A stretch of DNA of 64,000 nt from an uncultured Clostridia bacterium (GTDB taxonomy: Bacteria > Bacillota > Clostridia > Oscillospirales > Acutalibacteraceae): positions 62,001 to 126,000 of the forward strand of contig CAMJMQ010000003.1 in assembly GCA_946407065.1 (NCBI GenBank), read 5' to 3'. The position numbers and the translations under genes are program-made. The stretch's first letter is position 1; each line of letters opens with the position of its first letter. This document shows positions 39,071 through 47,140 of this stretch, one piece after another. The notes beneath the pieces are model-generated. The model was not told the DNA's origin. It saw only the letters and a list, made by a program, of their open reading frames with translations, and did no database searches.

Positions 39071-40996
39071 ATGTTCAAATGTGAATTGTTTTCCATTCAA
39101 AAGAATAAAGCCGACGCAAAGGCGTATACGGACGCCGCGGCTGAGATTGCCTCTACCCTCGAGGTAGAGGGCGTCGAGCTGCAGCAATCCACCGAGTGCG
39201 CCGCAGACGCGAAAAAACTGTCGAAGGCGATCACGGAAAAGCTGACGGCAAGCGAGAGCGATCTGTTTTTGTTCGTCAACGCGCTGGATTCGACCGACGA
39301 CAGCTCTTTTCGCAAGCTGTTTTACAAAGCGATCGAGAGCATCGAAGCCGGTATCCCGCGTGATGAAGCACACAAGGAGCTGACGCCGAAGCTCAAAGTC
39401 TCCTCCATCGGCGATCTGGGCAACGGTTATAAGGGCTACTGCTTCTCGTATGCGGGAAAGCGTTTTATCGCGCTGCCCTGCGTCTCTTTGACAGGCACAG
39501 CGCTCAAGGATATGATCCGTACAGGCGTTACCGGCGCAAACGATGTGTTCACAAAGAACGCGGCGCTCTACCCCGTCGGTATCGCGTTCTTTGACGCGAG
39601 CGGCAACGAGGTCGATTCCGAGCTCAATCAGATCGATCTTTCAAACAACACCGCGGTGCCGAAGAAAAAGCAAGGCTTTATCCAATCCTTTATCCCGCAA
39701 AAAGGGGATACCAAAAAGCAGAAGATCCGTAAGATCGTCGTGCTGATCGCGATTGTCGCGTTCATTGCCGCCTTGATCTATGTGCTCGAGTTCTACATCT
39801 TCGGCCCGATGCGCAACAACGCCGTCACCAGCGAGATCCAGACCATCGCCCACAACAAGGATAACGGCGACGGGGACGGCGACGGGCCCGAGCAGGATTG
39901 GGACGCACTCAAGGAGATCAACGACGAGATCGTCGGCTGGATCACCATCCCCGACACCAAGATCGATTACCCCGTGCTGTATCACGAGGGCGACGACCGC
40001 TATAATCAATATTACATCAAGCGCACCTACAAAAAGGAAAGCTCCGAGTACGGCAGTATCTTCATCGACTACCGCTCCACCGAGGGCGAAAAATCGCGTA
40101 ACGTCATCATGCACGGTCACGATATGCTCGACGGCAGTATGTTCGCGGGATTGCTCGGCTATTCGCCGAAGGGCGACTTGAAGGGCGACCTTGAATTCTA
40201 TCAGGATCACCCCATCATCAAATTCAACACCCCCGACGGCGACGCCAAGTACAAGATCATTTCGATGTTCAAGACCTCCACACGCTATGAGCACGGCGAG
40301 TTCTTCAACTATATGCAGGGTGATTTCAACTCCGACGCGGAGTTCATGAACTTTGTTTACAACATGCGTGTGCGCTCGTTCTTCAATATCCCCGTCACCT
40401 GTAACGAAGATGACCAGATCATCACCCTGTCCACCTGCTGCTATGAGTTCTATCAATGGCGACTGGTCGTCGTCGCGCGCAAGGTGCGCCCCGGTGAGGA
40501 TCCCAACGTCGACGTCAGTTTGGCGTCGCGCAATTCCGAACCGCTGTTCCCCGACGTCTACTATCAGCGCTACGGCGGCACCCGCCCCGATCCGCTGACA
40601 TTTAAAACGGCAAACGCCAAGGGACTGGTCGACTGGTACGACGGCAAGGGCAATCTGGAGGGCTCGGAGGATCTGACCGCAACGCTCGCCTCCAATCCGA
40701 CGGAGCCGCCCACCGAACCGCCCAAGAAGGATAAAGACGCTCCCAAGCCGACTGCGCCGCCGGTCATCACCTACTACCCCGTCACCTACCGCAACTTTGA
40801 CGGCAGCCAGTACGCCGCCTATAACGTCAAGGAGGGCGATCCGGTACCGACGCCGGACGGTGTGCCGGTGATGCCGGAGGATGACTACTACACCTATGAG
40901 TTCGAGGGCTGGGACAAGGACGTCTCAGGCGTCGACTTCAACCATCTGAACGTCGGCATCGATATCTACCCGAAGTTCAGCGCTGTTCCAAAGTAA
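39071..40996 (+). CDS. Class B sortase with cytoplasmic MoCF-like N-terminal domain and C-terminal InlB-like repeat
   Basis: 641 residues. Residues 1-~190 precede the only transmembrane helix (221-245) and so lie in the cytoplasm; they have an alpha/beta layout (DLFLFVNALDSTDD...FIALPCVSLTGTALKDM) like the MogA/CinA (MoCF) fold. The extracellular sortase B domain (~275-475) has His350 (MHGHDM), Cys456 (LSTCCYEF) and Arg464 (QWRLVVVAR), the full catalytic set. After a Pro/Thr linker (TEPPTEPPKKDKDAPKPTAPP) an InlB/Flg_new-like beta repeat closes the protein (VTYRNFDGSQYAAYNVKEGDPVPTP...YEFEGWDKD). Sortases anchor or polymerise surface proteins; no LPXTG substrate gene is adjacent. The N-terminal fusion is unusual. 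Confidence 0.88.
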   Translation: MFKCELFSIQKNKADAKAYTDAAAEIASTLEVEGVELQQSTECAADAKKLSKAITEKLTASESDLFLFVNALDSTDDSSFRKLFYKAIESIEAGIPRDEAHKELTPKLKVSSIGDLGNGYKGYCFSYAGKRFIALPCVSLTGTALKDMIRTGVTGANDVFTKNAALYPVGIAFFDASGNEVDSELNQIDLSNNTAVPKKKQGFIQSFIPQKGDTKKQKIRKIVVLIAIVAFIAALIYVLEFYIFGPMRNNAVTSEIQTIAHNKDNGDGDGDGPEQDWDALKEINDEIVGWITIPDTKIDYPVLYHEGDDRYNQYYIKRTYKKESSEYGSIFIDYRSTEGEKSRNVIMHGHDMLDGSMFAGLLGYSPKGDLKGDLEFYQDHPIIKFNTPDGDAKYKIISMFKTSTRYEHGEFFNYMQGDFNSDAEFMNFVYNMRVRSFFNIPVTCNEDDQIITLSTCCYEFYQWRLVVVARKVRPGEDPNVDVSLASRNSEPLFPDVYYQRYGGTRPDPLTFKTANAKGLVDWYDGKGNLEGSEDLTATLASNPTEPPTEPPKKDKDAPKPTAPPVITYYPVTYRNFDGSQYAAYNVKEGDPVPTPDGVPVMPEDDYYTYEFEGWDKDVSGVDFNHLNVGIDIYPKFSAVPK

Positions 40997-41037
40997 TCAC
41001 ACGCAAGTCGGGAGGGATGGGCTCGCCCATATCATTA

Positions 41038-41115
41038 TGTTAAGATGGCTCCTTTTGGTAAAAGGAGCTCCCGCGTGAGCGGGTGAGGCATTATATCAAT
41101 TGACCGAGCGTCAGC
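41038..41115 (+). repeat. Hairpin repeat of the GGCTCCTTTTGG type
   Basis: GGCTCCTTTTGGTAAAAGGAGCTCCCGCGTGAGCGGGTGAGG: two consecutive small hairpins, like the element at 11299 but with different stems. It lies in the 190-nt gap after the sortase gene. Confidence 0.6.
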
Positions 41116-41188
41116 AAGAACCATTTTTTTAACTAAATGACATTGGGATCGTCCTATCCCCTGCTATCAATCACCGCAAAGGATCACC

Positions 41189-41614
41189 ATGAAGTATAAC
41201 TTGATTTTTTATCTATCCAGAAAAACCTCATACTGCGAAAAGGCGCTGAAGAAGGCGCTCTCCCCCATCGGAGCCGAAGCCCATCAGATCACCTCGGCAA
41301 CCACACCGGTCGAGCTGGGCGCACAGGTCAGCCGCAGTCTCAAGCTCTGTCCGCTGACCGTCATCATCGGCGGCTTTAACTCCTTTGAGGACGACAACCT
41401 GCGCGTGGTGCTCTCCCGCGTGTTCTCCAATTCCAAGCTCACGCTTGATAATATGCGCAAGCTCAGTACCGAAAGCGGCAGTGAGGGCTACATCGTCAGG
41501 GATAAGAATCAGATATTGCTGGCGCTCCCCGACTCCCCCGATGACATCACCGAGATGTGCAGTGAAGAGCTGCAGGAATATATCGGGAGTAAGCTGTCAA
41601 AGGAGAATGTTTGA
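41189..41614 (+). CDS. Stand-alone MoCF-like (MogA/CinA-related) domain protein
   Basis: 141 residues. The order of strands and the loop motifs LTVIIGGFNSFEDDNLRVVLSRVF and GSEGYIVRDKNQILLALPDSPDDITEMC resemble the molybdopterin-binding fold of CinA and MoaB (the LPxxPxE(M) motif reads LPDSPDDITEM). The N-terminal domain of the sortase encoded upstream shows the same plan. Substrate unknown; there are no molybdenum cofactor genes here. AAAGGATCACC precedes the ATG. Confidence 0.6.
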   Translation: MKYNLIFYLSRKTSYCEKALKKALSPIGAEAHQITSATTPVELGAQVSRSLKLCPLTVIIGGFNSFEDDNLRVVLSRVFSNSKLTLDNMRKLSTESGSEGYIVRDKNQILLALPDSPDDITEMCSEELQEYIGSKLSKENV

Positions 41615-41621
41615 TTTGATT

Positions 41622-41754
41622 GTAGGGCGGGGGCTTGCTCCCGCCGATACGCTTCCGATCAATGCAATCAAATACAGAATAAATTACCTTTCATCTGCTT
41701 GCTTCAACAAGAGATTGATATGAAAACTGCGGCGGGAGCAAGCCCCCGCCCTAC
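41622..41754 (+). repeat. GTAGGGCGGGGGCTTGC-type inverted repeat
   Basis: Left arm GTAGGGCGGGGGCTTGCTCC at 41622, right arm ending CCCTAC at 41754, ~80-nt AT-rich loop; inserted between the MoCF-like gene and its terminator. Confidence 0.88.
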
Positions 41755-41757
41755 AAA

Positions 41758-41796
41758 AAACGTCCGCAACTCATCATAGAGTTACGGACGTTTTAT
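41758..41796. terminator. Convergent terminator between the MoCF-like gene and htpG
   Basis: ACGTCCGCAACTC / GAGTT(A)CGGACGT stem with TTTTAT on plus and TTTTTT on minus. Confidence 0.88.
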
Positions 41797-41863
41797 ATAT
41801 ATCTATATTATTTCAATCAAAAATGTGTCAGCATTTCCCATCACCGTTAACTGTTCACCAAAC

Positions 41864-43753
41864 CTACACCATCAAATCACACACGAGGTCGCTGATCTCG
41901 GCGGGGTTGTCGAGGTTCAGACCATTGATCAAACGCGCTTGGGCATAGAGGATCTTGCTGTAATCGGCGAGCTTCTCTTTGTCGTTGCCGAAAAGGTACA
42001 GCAGCTTATCCTTGATCGGATGCTCGCGGTTGATCTCGAGCACGGTCTCCGCCTTGATGTTCTGACCCTCCGTGCCAGGCATCTTATTGAGGATCTGCTC
42101 CATGCCGACGGACACGTTGCCCTCGCTGGAGAGGCAGACGGCGTGGTTCTTCAAGGTGTTGGTGTAGCGCACCTTCGCCACCTTGTCACCGATACTCTCC
42201 TTCATGAACTTGAAAAGCTCCTCGGACTTATCGTTCTCTTCCTTGAGCTGCGCCTTCTCTTCCTCGTCGCCGAGATCGAGGTTGTCGGTGCAGACGTTGA
42301 GGAAGTCCTTGTTATCATAATTGCGCAGGATCTGGACACAGAACTCGTCGATATCCTCGGTCAGATAGAGCACCTCATAGCCCTTGGCAAGCACGGATTC
42401 TACCTGCGGGAGCATCGCGATCTTCTCGACGGTCTCGCCGACAGCGTAATAGATCTTGTCCTGATTCTCTCTTGCACGGTCGATATATTCTTTTAAAGAA
42501 GTATACTTACCCTCATTTGATGTTTTAAAGAGTAAGAGATCCTGCAATTCCTCACGATTCACGCCGAAGGAGGAATAAATGCCCCACTTGAGCTGTGCGC
42601 CGAACTCACGGAAGAACTGCTCATACTTCTCACGGTCGGTTTTCAGCATTTTGCCGAGCTCCGAGGCGATCTTCTTCTCCAGAGCCTTCGCGATGATCTT
42701 GAGCTGACGGTCATGCTGCAGCATCTCGCGCGAGATATTCAGGCTCAGATCGGCGCTGTCTACCAGACCCTTGACAAAGCTGAAATGGTCGGGCAACAGA
42801 TCCTTGCACTTCTCCATGATCATGACGGAGCTGGAATACAACTGCAAGCCCTTCTCATAATCACGGCTGTAGTAATCATACGGCGCGTGGGACGGGATGA
42901 ACAGCAGCGCGGTATAGGTCGCGCTGCCCTCGGTGGACTGGCGGATCACCTTAAGGGGCGCTTCATAATCGTTGAACTTGCCCTTGTAATACTCGGCATA
43001 TTCCTCATCGGTGACTTTGCTCTGCGGCTTCTTCCAGATGGGGGTCATGCTGTTGAGGGTCTCATCCTCATAAACATCCTCATACTCGTTCTCGGTGCCC
43101 TCTTTCTTCTGTTTATGCGAGGTCTCCATGCGGATCGGGTAGCGGATGTAGTCGCTGTATTTCTTGATCAGCTCGCGGATGCGATAGGTTTCAAGGAACT
43201 CGCCGTACTTCTCTTCCTCGGTATCCTCCTTGATGTGCAGAGTGATGACCGTGCCGGCTTTCTCCTTTTCACAGGGCTTGACGGTGTAGCCGTCAGCGCC
43301 CGAGGATTCCCAGACAAAGGCTTCATCAGAGCCGAACGCCTTACTCTCCACCTTGATGTTATCGGCGACCATGAACGCGGAGTAGAAGCCTACGCCGAAC
43401 TGACCGATGATGTCGATGTTCTCGCTCTTGTTCTCCTCATCGGACTTGAAGTCGAGCGAACCGGACTTCGCGATGGTGCCGAGGTTGTTCTCGAGCTCTT
43501 CCTTCGTCATGCCGATACCGTTATCGGTAACGGTCAGGATACGGTTGTCCTTGTCCGCGGTCAGACGGATCTCAAAATCATCATGATTCATACCGACGCT
43601 GTTGTCGGTCAGCGAACGGAAATAGAGCTTATCGATCGCGTCCGACGCGTTAGAGATCAGCTCACGCAGAAAGATCTCTTTATGGGTATAGATGGAGTTG
43701 ACCATCATATCCAACAGTTTTTTTGATTCTGTTTTGAATTGTTTTTTAGCCAT
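41864..43753 (-). CDS. htpG: Chaperone HtpG (Hsp90)
   Basis: 629 residues, full length. The GHKL ATPase motifs are intact: ELISNASDAIDKL, VTDNGIGMTKEEL, GQFGVGFYSAFMVAD. The middle domain holds the catalytic Arg loop (SREMLQHDRQLK), and the C-terminal dimerisation region is present. The promoter overlaps a CIRCE element, indicating HrcA repression together with groESL. Confidence 0.99.
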   Translation of the reverse strand: MAKKQFKTESKKLLDMMVNSIYTHKEIFLRELISNASDAIDKLYFRSLTDNSVGMNHDDFEIRLTADKDNRILTVTDNGIGMTKEELENNLGTIAKSGSLDFKSDEENKSENIDIIGQFGVGFYSAFMVADNIKVESKAFGSDEAFVWESSGADGYTVKPCEKEKAGTVITLHIKEDTEEEKYGEFLETYRIRELIKKYSDYIRYPIRMETSHKQKKEGTENEYEDVYEDETLNSMTPIWKKPQSKVTDEEYAEYYKGKFNDYEAPLKVIRQSTEGSATYTALLFIPSHAPYDYYSRDYEKGLQLYSSSVMIMEKCKDLLPDHFSFVKGLVDSADLSLNISREMLQHDRQLKIIAKALEKKIASELGKMLKTDREKYEQFFREFGAQLKWGIYSSFGVNREELQDLLLFKTSNEGKYTSLKEYIDRARENQDKIYYAVGETVEKIAMLPQVESVLAKGYEVLYLTEDIDEFCVQILRNYDNKDFLNVCTDNLDLGDEEEKAQLKEENDKSEELFKFMKESIGDKVAKVRYTNTLKNHAVCLSSEGNVSVGMEQILNKMPGTEGQNIKAETVLEINREHPIKDKLLYLFGNDKEKLADYSKILYAQARLINGLNLDNPAEISDLVCDLMV

Positions 43754-43786
43754 TTGAATACCTTCTTTGTTATTTTTGTCATAGTA

Positions 43787-43838
43787 AAGCCTCCCTTTCC
43801 TAAGGGAGGTGGCGCAAAGCGCCGGAGGGTTTCCTCTC
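43787..43838 (-). repeat. GCCTCCCTTTCC-type hairpin repeat in the htpG leader
   Basis: AAAGCCTCCCTTTCCTAAGGGAGGTGGCGCAAAGCGCCGGAGGG: two hairpins (CCTCCC/GGGAGG and GGCGC/GCGCC) of the same family as 11299. Confidence 0.68.
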
Positions 43839-43867
43839 CATGAAAAATGACTATTTATTACACTAAT

Positions 43868-43896
43868 ATTATACTTCCAAATATTAGCACTGTCAA
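43868..43896 (-). promoter_or_regulatory. Sigma-A promoter of htpG
   Basis: Minus strand TTGACA (43891-43896), 17 nt, TATAAT (43868-43873): perfect boxes. The -35 lies inside the CIRCE operator. Confidence 0.92.
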
Positions 43897-43910
43897 GGTT
43901 AGAGTGCTAA
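43884..43910 (-). promoter_or_regulatory. CIRCE operator (HrcA site) of htpG
   Basis: TTAGCACTG-N9-GAGTGCTAA: one mismatch (G for C at the ninth base of one arm) from the perfect element at 11419. It covers the -35 box, so bound HrcA should block polymerase. Confidence 0.93.
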
Positions 43911-43959
43911 TTGTTTGTGAATTTTGTGTTAATTCAGGCAAAACATAACAGGGAATTCT

Positions 43960-44182
43960 GTAGGGCGGGGGCTTGCTCCCGCCGCAGCTTTTCCGTTCAA
44001 TGCTATTCAATCGTGGAGCAGCAGGGAATTTGTAGGGGGCGACATTTATGACGCCCCGCGGTAATGTATGTTTCCGTAGGGGACGGCGCCCTCGACGTCC
44101 CGAATGCCTGACAAGATACCACCCAACCACGAAGCAAATCCGATGCCCTATCGCGGTATATCATAAATGTCGTACCCTACAA
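43960..44182 (+). repeat. Composite intergenic repeat cluster between serA and htpG
   Basis: A single GTAGGGCGGGGGCTTGCTCC arm (43960-43984) is followed by another inverted pair, GTAGGGGGCGACATTTATGACGCC (from 44033) and ...CATAAATGTCGTACCCTAC (to 44182), with GTAGGGGACGGCGCCCTCGACGTCCC inside. The rest of the 43911-44322 gap shows no gene. Confidence 0.7.
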
Positions 44183-44322
44183 AAAACGTCTATCTCCTCA
44201 ACGGACATTGCGTTTTGACCCAATCTCCTGCTGCAGGTCGTTGGACACGCGTGTCGGCGCCGACCCCGACAATTCCGCTGCAAGGCTCGCCGCAAGGGAT
44301 AGCTTAACCTCTGCTGAGCCAC

Positions 44323-44355
44323 AAAAAAAGCCCGCCGTACCGAAATACAGCGGGC
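44323..44355 (-). terminator. Terminator of serA
   Basis: 11-bp stem GCCCGCTGTAT/GTACGGCGGGC around a TTCG loop on the minus strand, followed by TTTTTTTG. Confidence 0.95.
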
Positions 44356-44376
44356 AATTCTGATATGATATTGAGA

Positions 44377-45486
44377 TTACAGCTCTCTGACGCGGATCAC
44401 ACCGTCGATTGCCTTGAACGCCTCAGCGTCGGCGCCGTCGATGATCGCGTAGGTGTAATCGCCGCGGGTCGCGACAGCAGCGTCGGCAGCGATCGCCTTA
44501 ACAGCGTCCTCAATGCCTTTACCGAATACGGTCACGCGCTTATCAGCGGTCTTATCCTTCGCGATGTTCGGGAAGTTGACGGAGTTCTTGATGTTGCCGT
44601 TCTCGAGATAATCCTTGATCTCGTCGGCAGCCATGACCGCGCAGTTGTCCTCGCTCTCGGGAGTGGAAGCGCCCAGATGCGGGATCGCGACTACGCCGTC
44701 TACGGTCAGCAGATCCTGAGTAGCGAAGTCGGTGACATAAGCCGTCATCTTACCGCTGCCCAGCGCCGCGATGATGTCCTCGGACTTGACCAGACCGTCA
44801 CGCGCAAAGTTGAGGATGCGAACGCCGTCCTTCATCTTGCCGATGGTCTCGTTGTTGATCATGCCGCGAGTGCCGTCGTTGAGCGGCAGATGCAGAGTGA
44901 TGTAATCGCTGTCGGCATAGATATCCTCGAGGGTATCAACGATGATGACGCCGCCCTCGAGCTTTGCCTTGCCAGCCTCGCTGAGGAAGGGATCGTAACC
45001 GATGACCTTCATGCCCAGTGCGAGAGCCGCATTAGCGACCAGGATACCGATCGCGCCCATGCCGACTACGCCGAGGGTCTTGCCCATGATCTCGGGGCCG
45101 ACAAACTGGCTCTTGCCTTTTTCAACGGTCTTGAGGCAGCCTGCGTCATCAGCGAGGGTCTTGTTCCAAGCGATACCCTGCGCAACCTTACGGGAAGCGA
45201 GGAGCATACCGCAGAGCACGAGCTCCTTAACAGCGTTAGCGTTAGCGCCGGGGGTGTTGAATACGCAGATACCCTTCTCGGCACACTTGTCGAGCGGGAT
45301 GTTGTTGACGCCTGCACCGGCACGAGCGACTGCGAGAAGGCTCTCGGGCAGCTCCATGTCGTGCATTGCGGCGGAGCGAACGAGGATACCCTCGGGCGCG
45401 TCGCACTCGTCAACACAGTTATAGTTTGCGCCAAGTCTATCGGTACCGATAGCGGCGATCTTGTTGAGTTTTAAAATATTGTACAT
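44377..45486 (-). CDS. serA: D-3-phosphoglycerate dehydrogenase
   Basis: 369 residues. NAD-binding GVVGMGAIGILVANAALALGMKVIGYDPF and the active-site Arg (LNFARDGLV) and His (IPHLGASTPESEDNCAVMA) are clear. The acidic residue normally found in the DVFxxEP stretch reads DFATQD, typical motif lost. The protein ends with ~60 residues resembling a short ACT domain (GDYTYAIIDGADAEAFKAIDGVIRVREL), possible serine sensor. With serC, 131 nt upstream, it makes 3-phosphohydroxypyruvate and then phosphoserine; serB is not here. Confidence 0.93.
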   Translation of the reverse strand: MYNILKLNKIAAIGTDRLGANYNCVDECDAPEGILVRSAAMHDMELPESLLAVARAGAGVNNIPLDKCAEKGICVFNTPGANANAVKELVLCGMLLASRKVAQGIAWNKTLADDAGCLKTVEKGKSQFVGPEIMGKTLGVVGMGAIGILVANAALALGMKVIGYDPFLSEAGKAKLEGGVIIVDTLEDIYADSDYITLHLPLNDGTRGMINNETIGKMKDGVRILNFARDGLVKSEDIIAALGSGKMTAYVTDFATQDLLTVDGVVAIPHLGASTPESEDNCAVMAADEIKDYLENGNIKNSVNFPNIAKDKTADKRVTVFGKGIEDAVKAIAADAAVATRGDYTYAIIDGADAEAFKAIDGVIRVREL

Positions 45487-45503
45487 ATAAATTCTCCTTT
45501 ATC

Positions 45504-45608
45504 AAAGGCCCCCTTTCCTAAGGGGGCTGTCGCGGACACTTGTGTCACGCGACCGGGGGTTGCAACCCTCCGCCCTATCGGGCACCTCCCTTAGGAAAGG
45601 GAGGCCGA
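45504..45608. repeat. Double CCCTTTCCTAAGGGGGC hairpin repeat between serC and serA
   Basis: AAAGGCCCCCTTTCCTAAGGGGGCTGTCGCGGACAC..GTGTCACGCGACCG followed by the same motif in reverse (CCTCCCTTAGGAAAGGGAGGCC). The two copies face each other, so the whole 105 bp can fold as one long hairpin in the serC-serA spacer. Confidence 0.75.
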
Positions 45609-45617
45609 TTATGATTC

Positions 45618-46703
45618 TTACTTGTTTTCTTCTTCAAACTTCTTCATAAAGGCGACGAGCTTCTCTACGCCCTCGATCGGCATTGCGTTGTAGATAGAAG
45701 CGCGCATACCGCCGACGGTACGGTGACCCTTGATGTTGATGAAGCCGGCTTCCTTAGCAGCAGCAACAAACTTCGCGTCCAGATCGGTGTCGCCGGTAAC
45801 GAACGGAACGTTCATCAGAGAACGATCCTCGGGAACAACAGTGCCCTTGAACATCTCGGAAGAATCGAGGAAGTCATACAGGATCTTCGCCTTCTTCTCG
45901 TTGAGCTCCTTCATCTTCTCCAGACCGCCGACCTCGTTCTTGATCCACTCGAGGACGAGCTTCATGATGTAGATGGTGTAGCAGGGAGGCGTGTTGTACA
46001 TAGAGCCGTTGTCCGCATGGATCTGGTAGTTGAGCATGGTGGGGGTGATATCTCTCGCCTTGCCGAGCAGATCCTCACGGATAATGCAGATGGTCACACC
46101 TGCGGGAGCTACGTTCTTCTGCGCGCCGCCGTAGAGCATACCGAACTTGGTAACGTCGAGCGGCTCAGAGAGGAAGCAGGAAGAGATATCAGCGATCAGC
46201 GGAACATCGCCGGTATCGGGCAGCTCATGATAAACAGTGCCGTAGATGGTGTTGTTCATGCAGATGTAGAAGTAGTCCGCATCGGGAGTAAAGGTGCTCT
46301 TGTCGAGCTTCGGAATATAAGAGAAGGTCTTATCCGCGGAGGAAGCAACGATGTTGACGTCGCCGTAGCGGCCTGCTTCGGCAGCAGCCTTCTTCGCCCA
46401 CTGACCGGTGATGACATAATCAGCCTTGCCGGAACCGTTCATGAAGTTGAGCGGGATAGCGGCAAACTGGGTGGAAGCGCCGCCCTGCAGGAACAGGACC
46501 TTGTAGTTGTCGGGAATGTTCATGATCTCACGCAGGAGAGACTCGGCCGCGGTGATGATCTCGCCGTACTCCTTGGAGCGGTGGGACATCTCCATAACGG
46601 ACTCGCCGGTGCCCTTGTAGTCGAGCATCTCAGCAGCCGCGGTCTTCAGTACGCTTTCGGGCAGCATCGAGGGACCTGCCGAAAAATTGTAAACTCTTGC
46701 CAT
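45618..46703 (-). CDS. serC: Phosphoserine aminotransferase
   Basis: 361 residues, typical size. VYNFSAGPSMLPESVL start, FLQGGASTQFAAIP (phosphate-binding), and the PLP lysine in MLYGGAQKNVAPAGVTI; the end GGMRASIYNAMPIEGVEKLVAFM is standard. It transaminates phosphohydroxypyruvate with glutamate. First gene of the serine pair. Confidence 0.98.
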   Translation of the reverse strand: MARVYNFSAGPSMLPESVLKTAAAEMLDYKGTGESVMEMSHRSKEYGEIITAAESLLREIMNIPDNYKVLFLQGGASTQFAAIPLNFMNGSGKADYVITGQWAKKAAAEAGRYGDVNIVASSADKTFSYIPKLDKSTFTPDADYFYICMNNTIYGTVYHELPDTGDVPLIADISSCFLSEPLDVTKFGMLYGGAQKNVAPAGVTICIIREDLLGKARDITPTMLNYQIHADNGSMYNTPPCYTIYIMKLVLEWIKNEVGGLEKMKELNEKKAKILYDFLDSSEMFKGTVVPEDRSLMNVPFVTGDTDLDAKFVAAAKEAGFINIKGHRTVGGMRASIYNAMPIEGVEKLVAFMKKFEEENK

Positions 46704-46779
46704 AATATATACCTCCTAAATATGATGACTATTAGTAAACCGCTTTTCGGTTTATTACATACTAATAATACCAGTTACA

Positions 46780-46808
46780 ATTATATGACAATTCACCCGT
46801 TAATTCAA
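46780..46808 (-). promoter_or_regulatory. Sigma-A promoter of serCA
   Basis: Minus strand TTGAAT (46803-46808), 17 nt, TATAAT (46780-46785); ~70-nt leader. No T-box or other riboswitch signature recognised. Confidence 0.75.
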
Positions 46809-46938
46809 TAACAAACGGCGATTCGGGCATAGTAATTTTTCAGAAAATCCCTGCCATTTTTATACATTTTGCAAAAAATCCGTCGAAATCTAACAAATTG
46901 TAATGAAGTATAACATCTTTTTAGGGACAAAGAGATAA

Positions 46939-47095
46939 GAGTGAGGAGTTAGGAGTGAGGAGTTAGGAGTTATGGGTGGGCGTTGCCCACACCCGATTGC
47001 TATTGTATCAACCAAACACAACCGTATTATAACATTTGAATCAAAATGCGAAGCATTTCCCGCAACTCCTCACTCCTAACTCCTCACTCCTAACT
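46939..47095. repeat. Heptad-array inverted repeat 1
   Basis: Left arm of 7-nt units GTGAGGA/GTTAGGA (46939-46971), a small palindrome GGGTGGGCG/..GCCCACACCC, a ~90-nt spacer, and a right arm (47064-47095) that is the reverse complement of the left units (AACTCCTCACTCCT...). Confidence 0.93.
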
Positions 47096-47133
47096 AAAAA
47101 AAAGAGCCGCCGCGTTTTTACACGCAGCAGCTC
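47096..47133 (-). terminator. Terminator of the M18 aminopeptidase gene
   Basis: GAGCTGCTGCGT-gtaaaa-ACGCGGCGGCTC then TTTTTTTT on the minus strand, abutting the heptad array. Confidence 0.95.
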
Positions 47134-47140
47134 CGTAATC

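Noticed and set aside
43858..44130. 90-codon minus-strand frame between htpG and serA
   Set aside because: Consists of intergenic palindromes and the CIRCE/promoter region; no family features.
46704..46938. T-box or serine riboswitch before serC
   Set aside because: No T-box sequence, specifier stem or known riboswitch core; only a sigma-A promoter and short leader.
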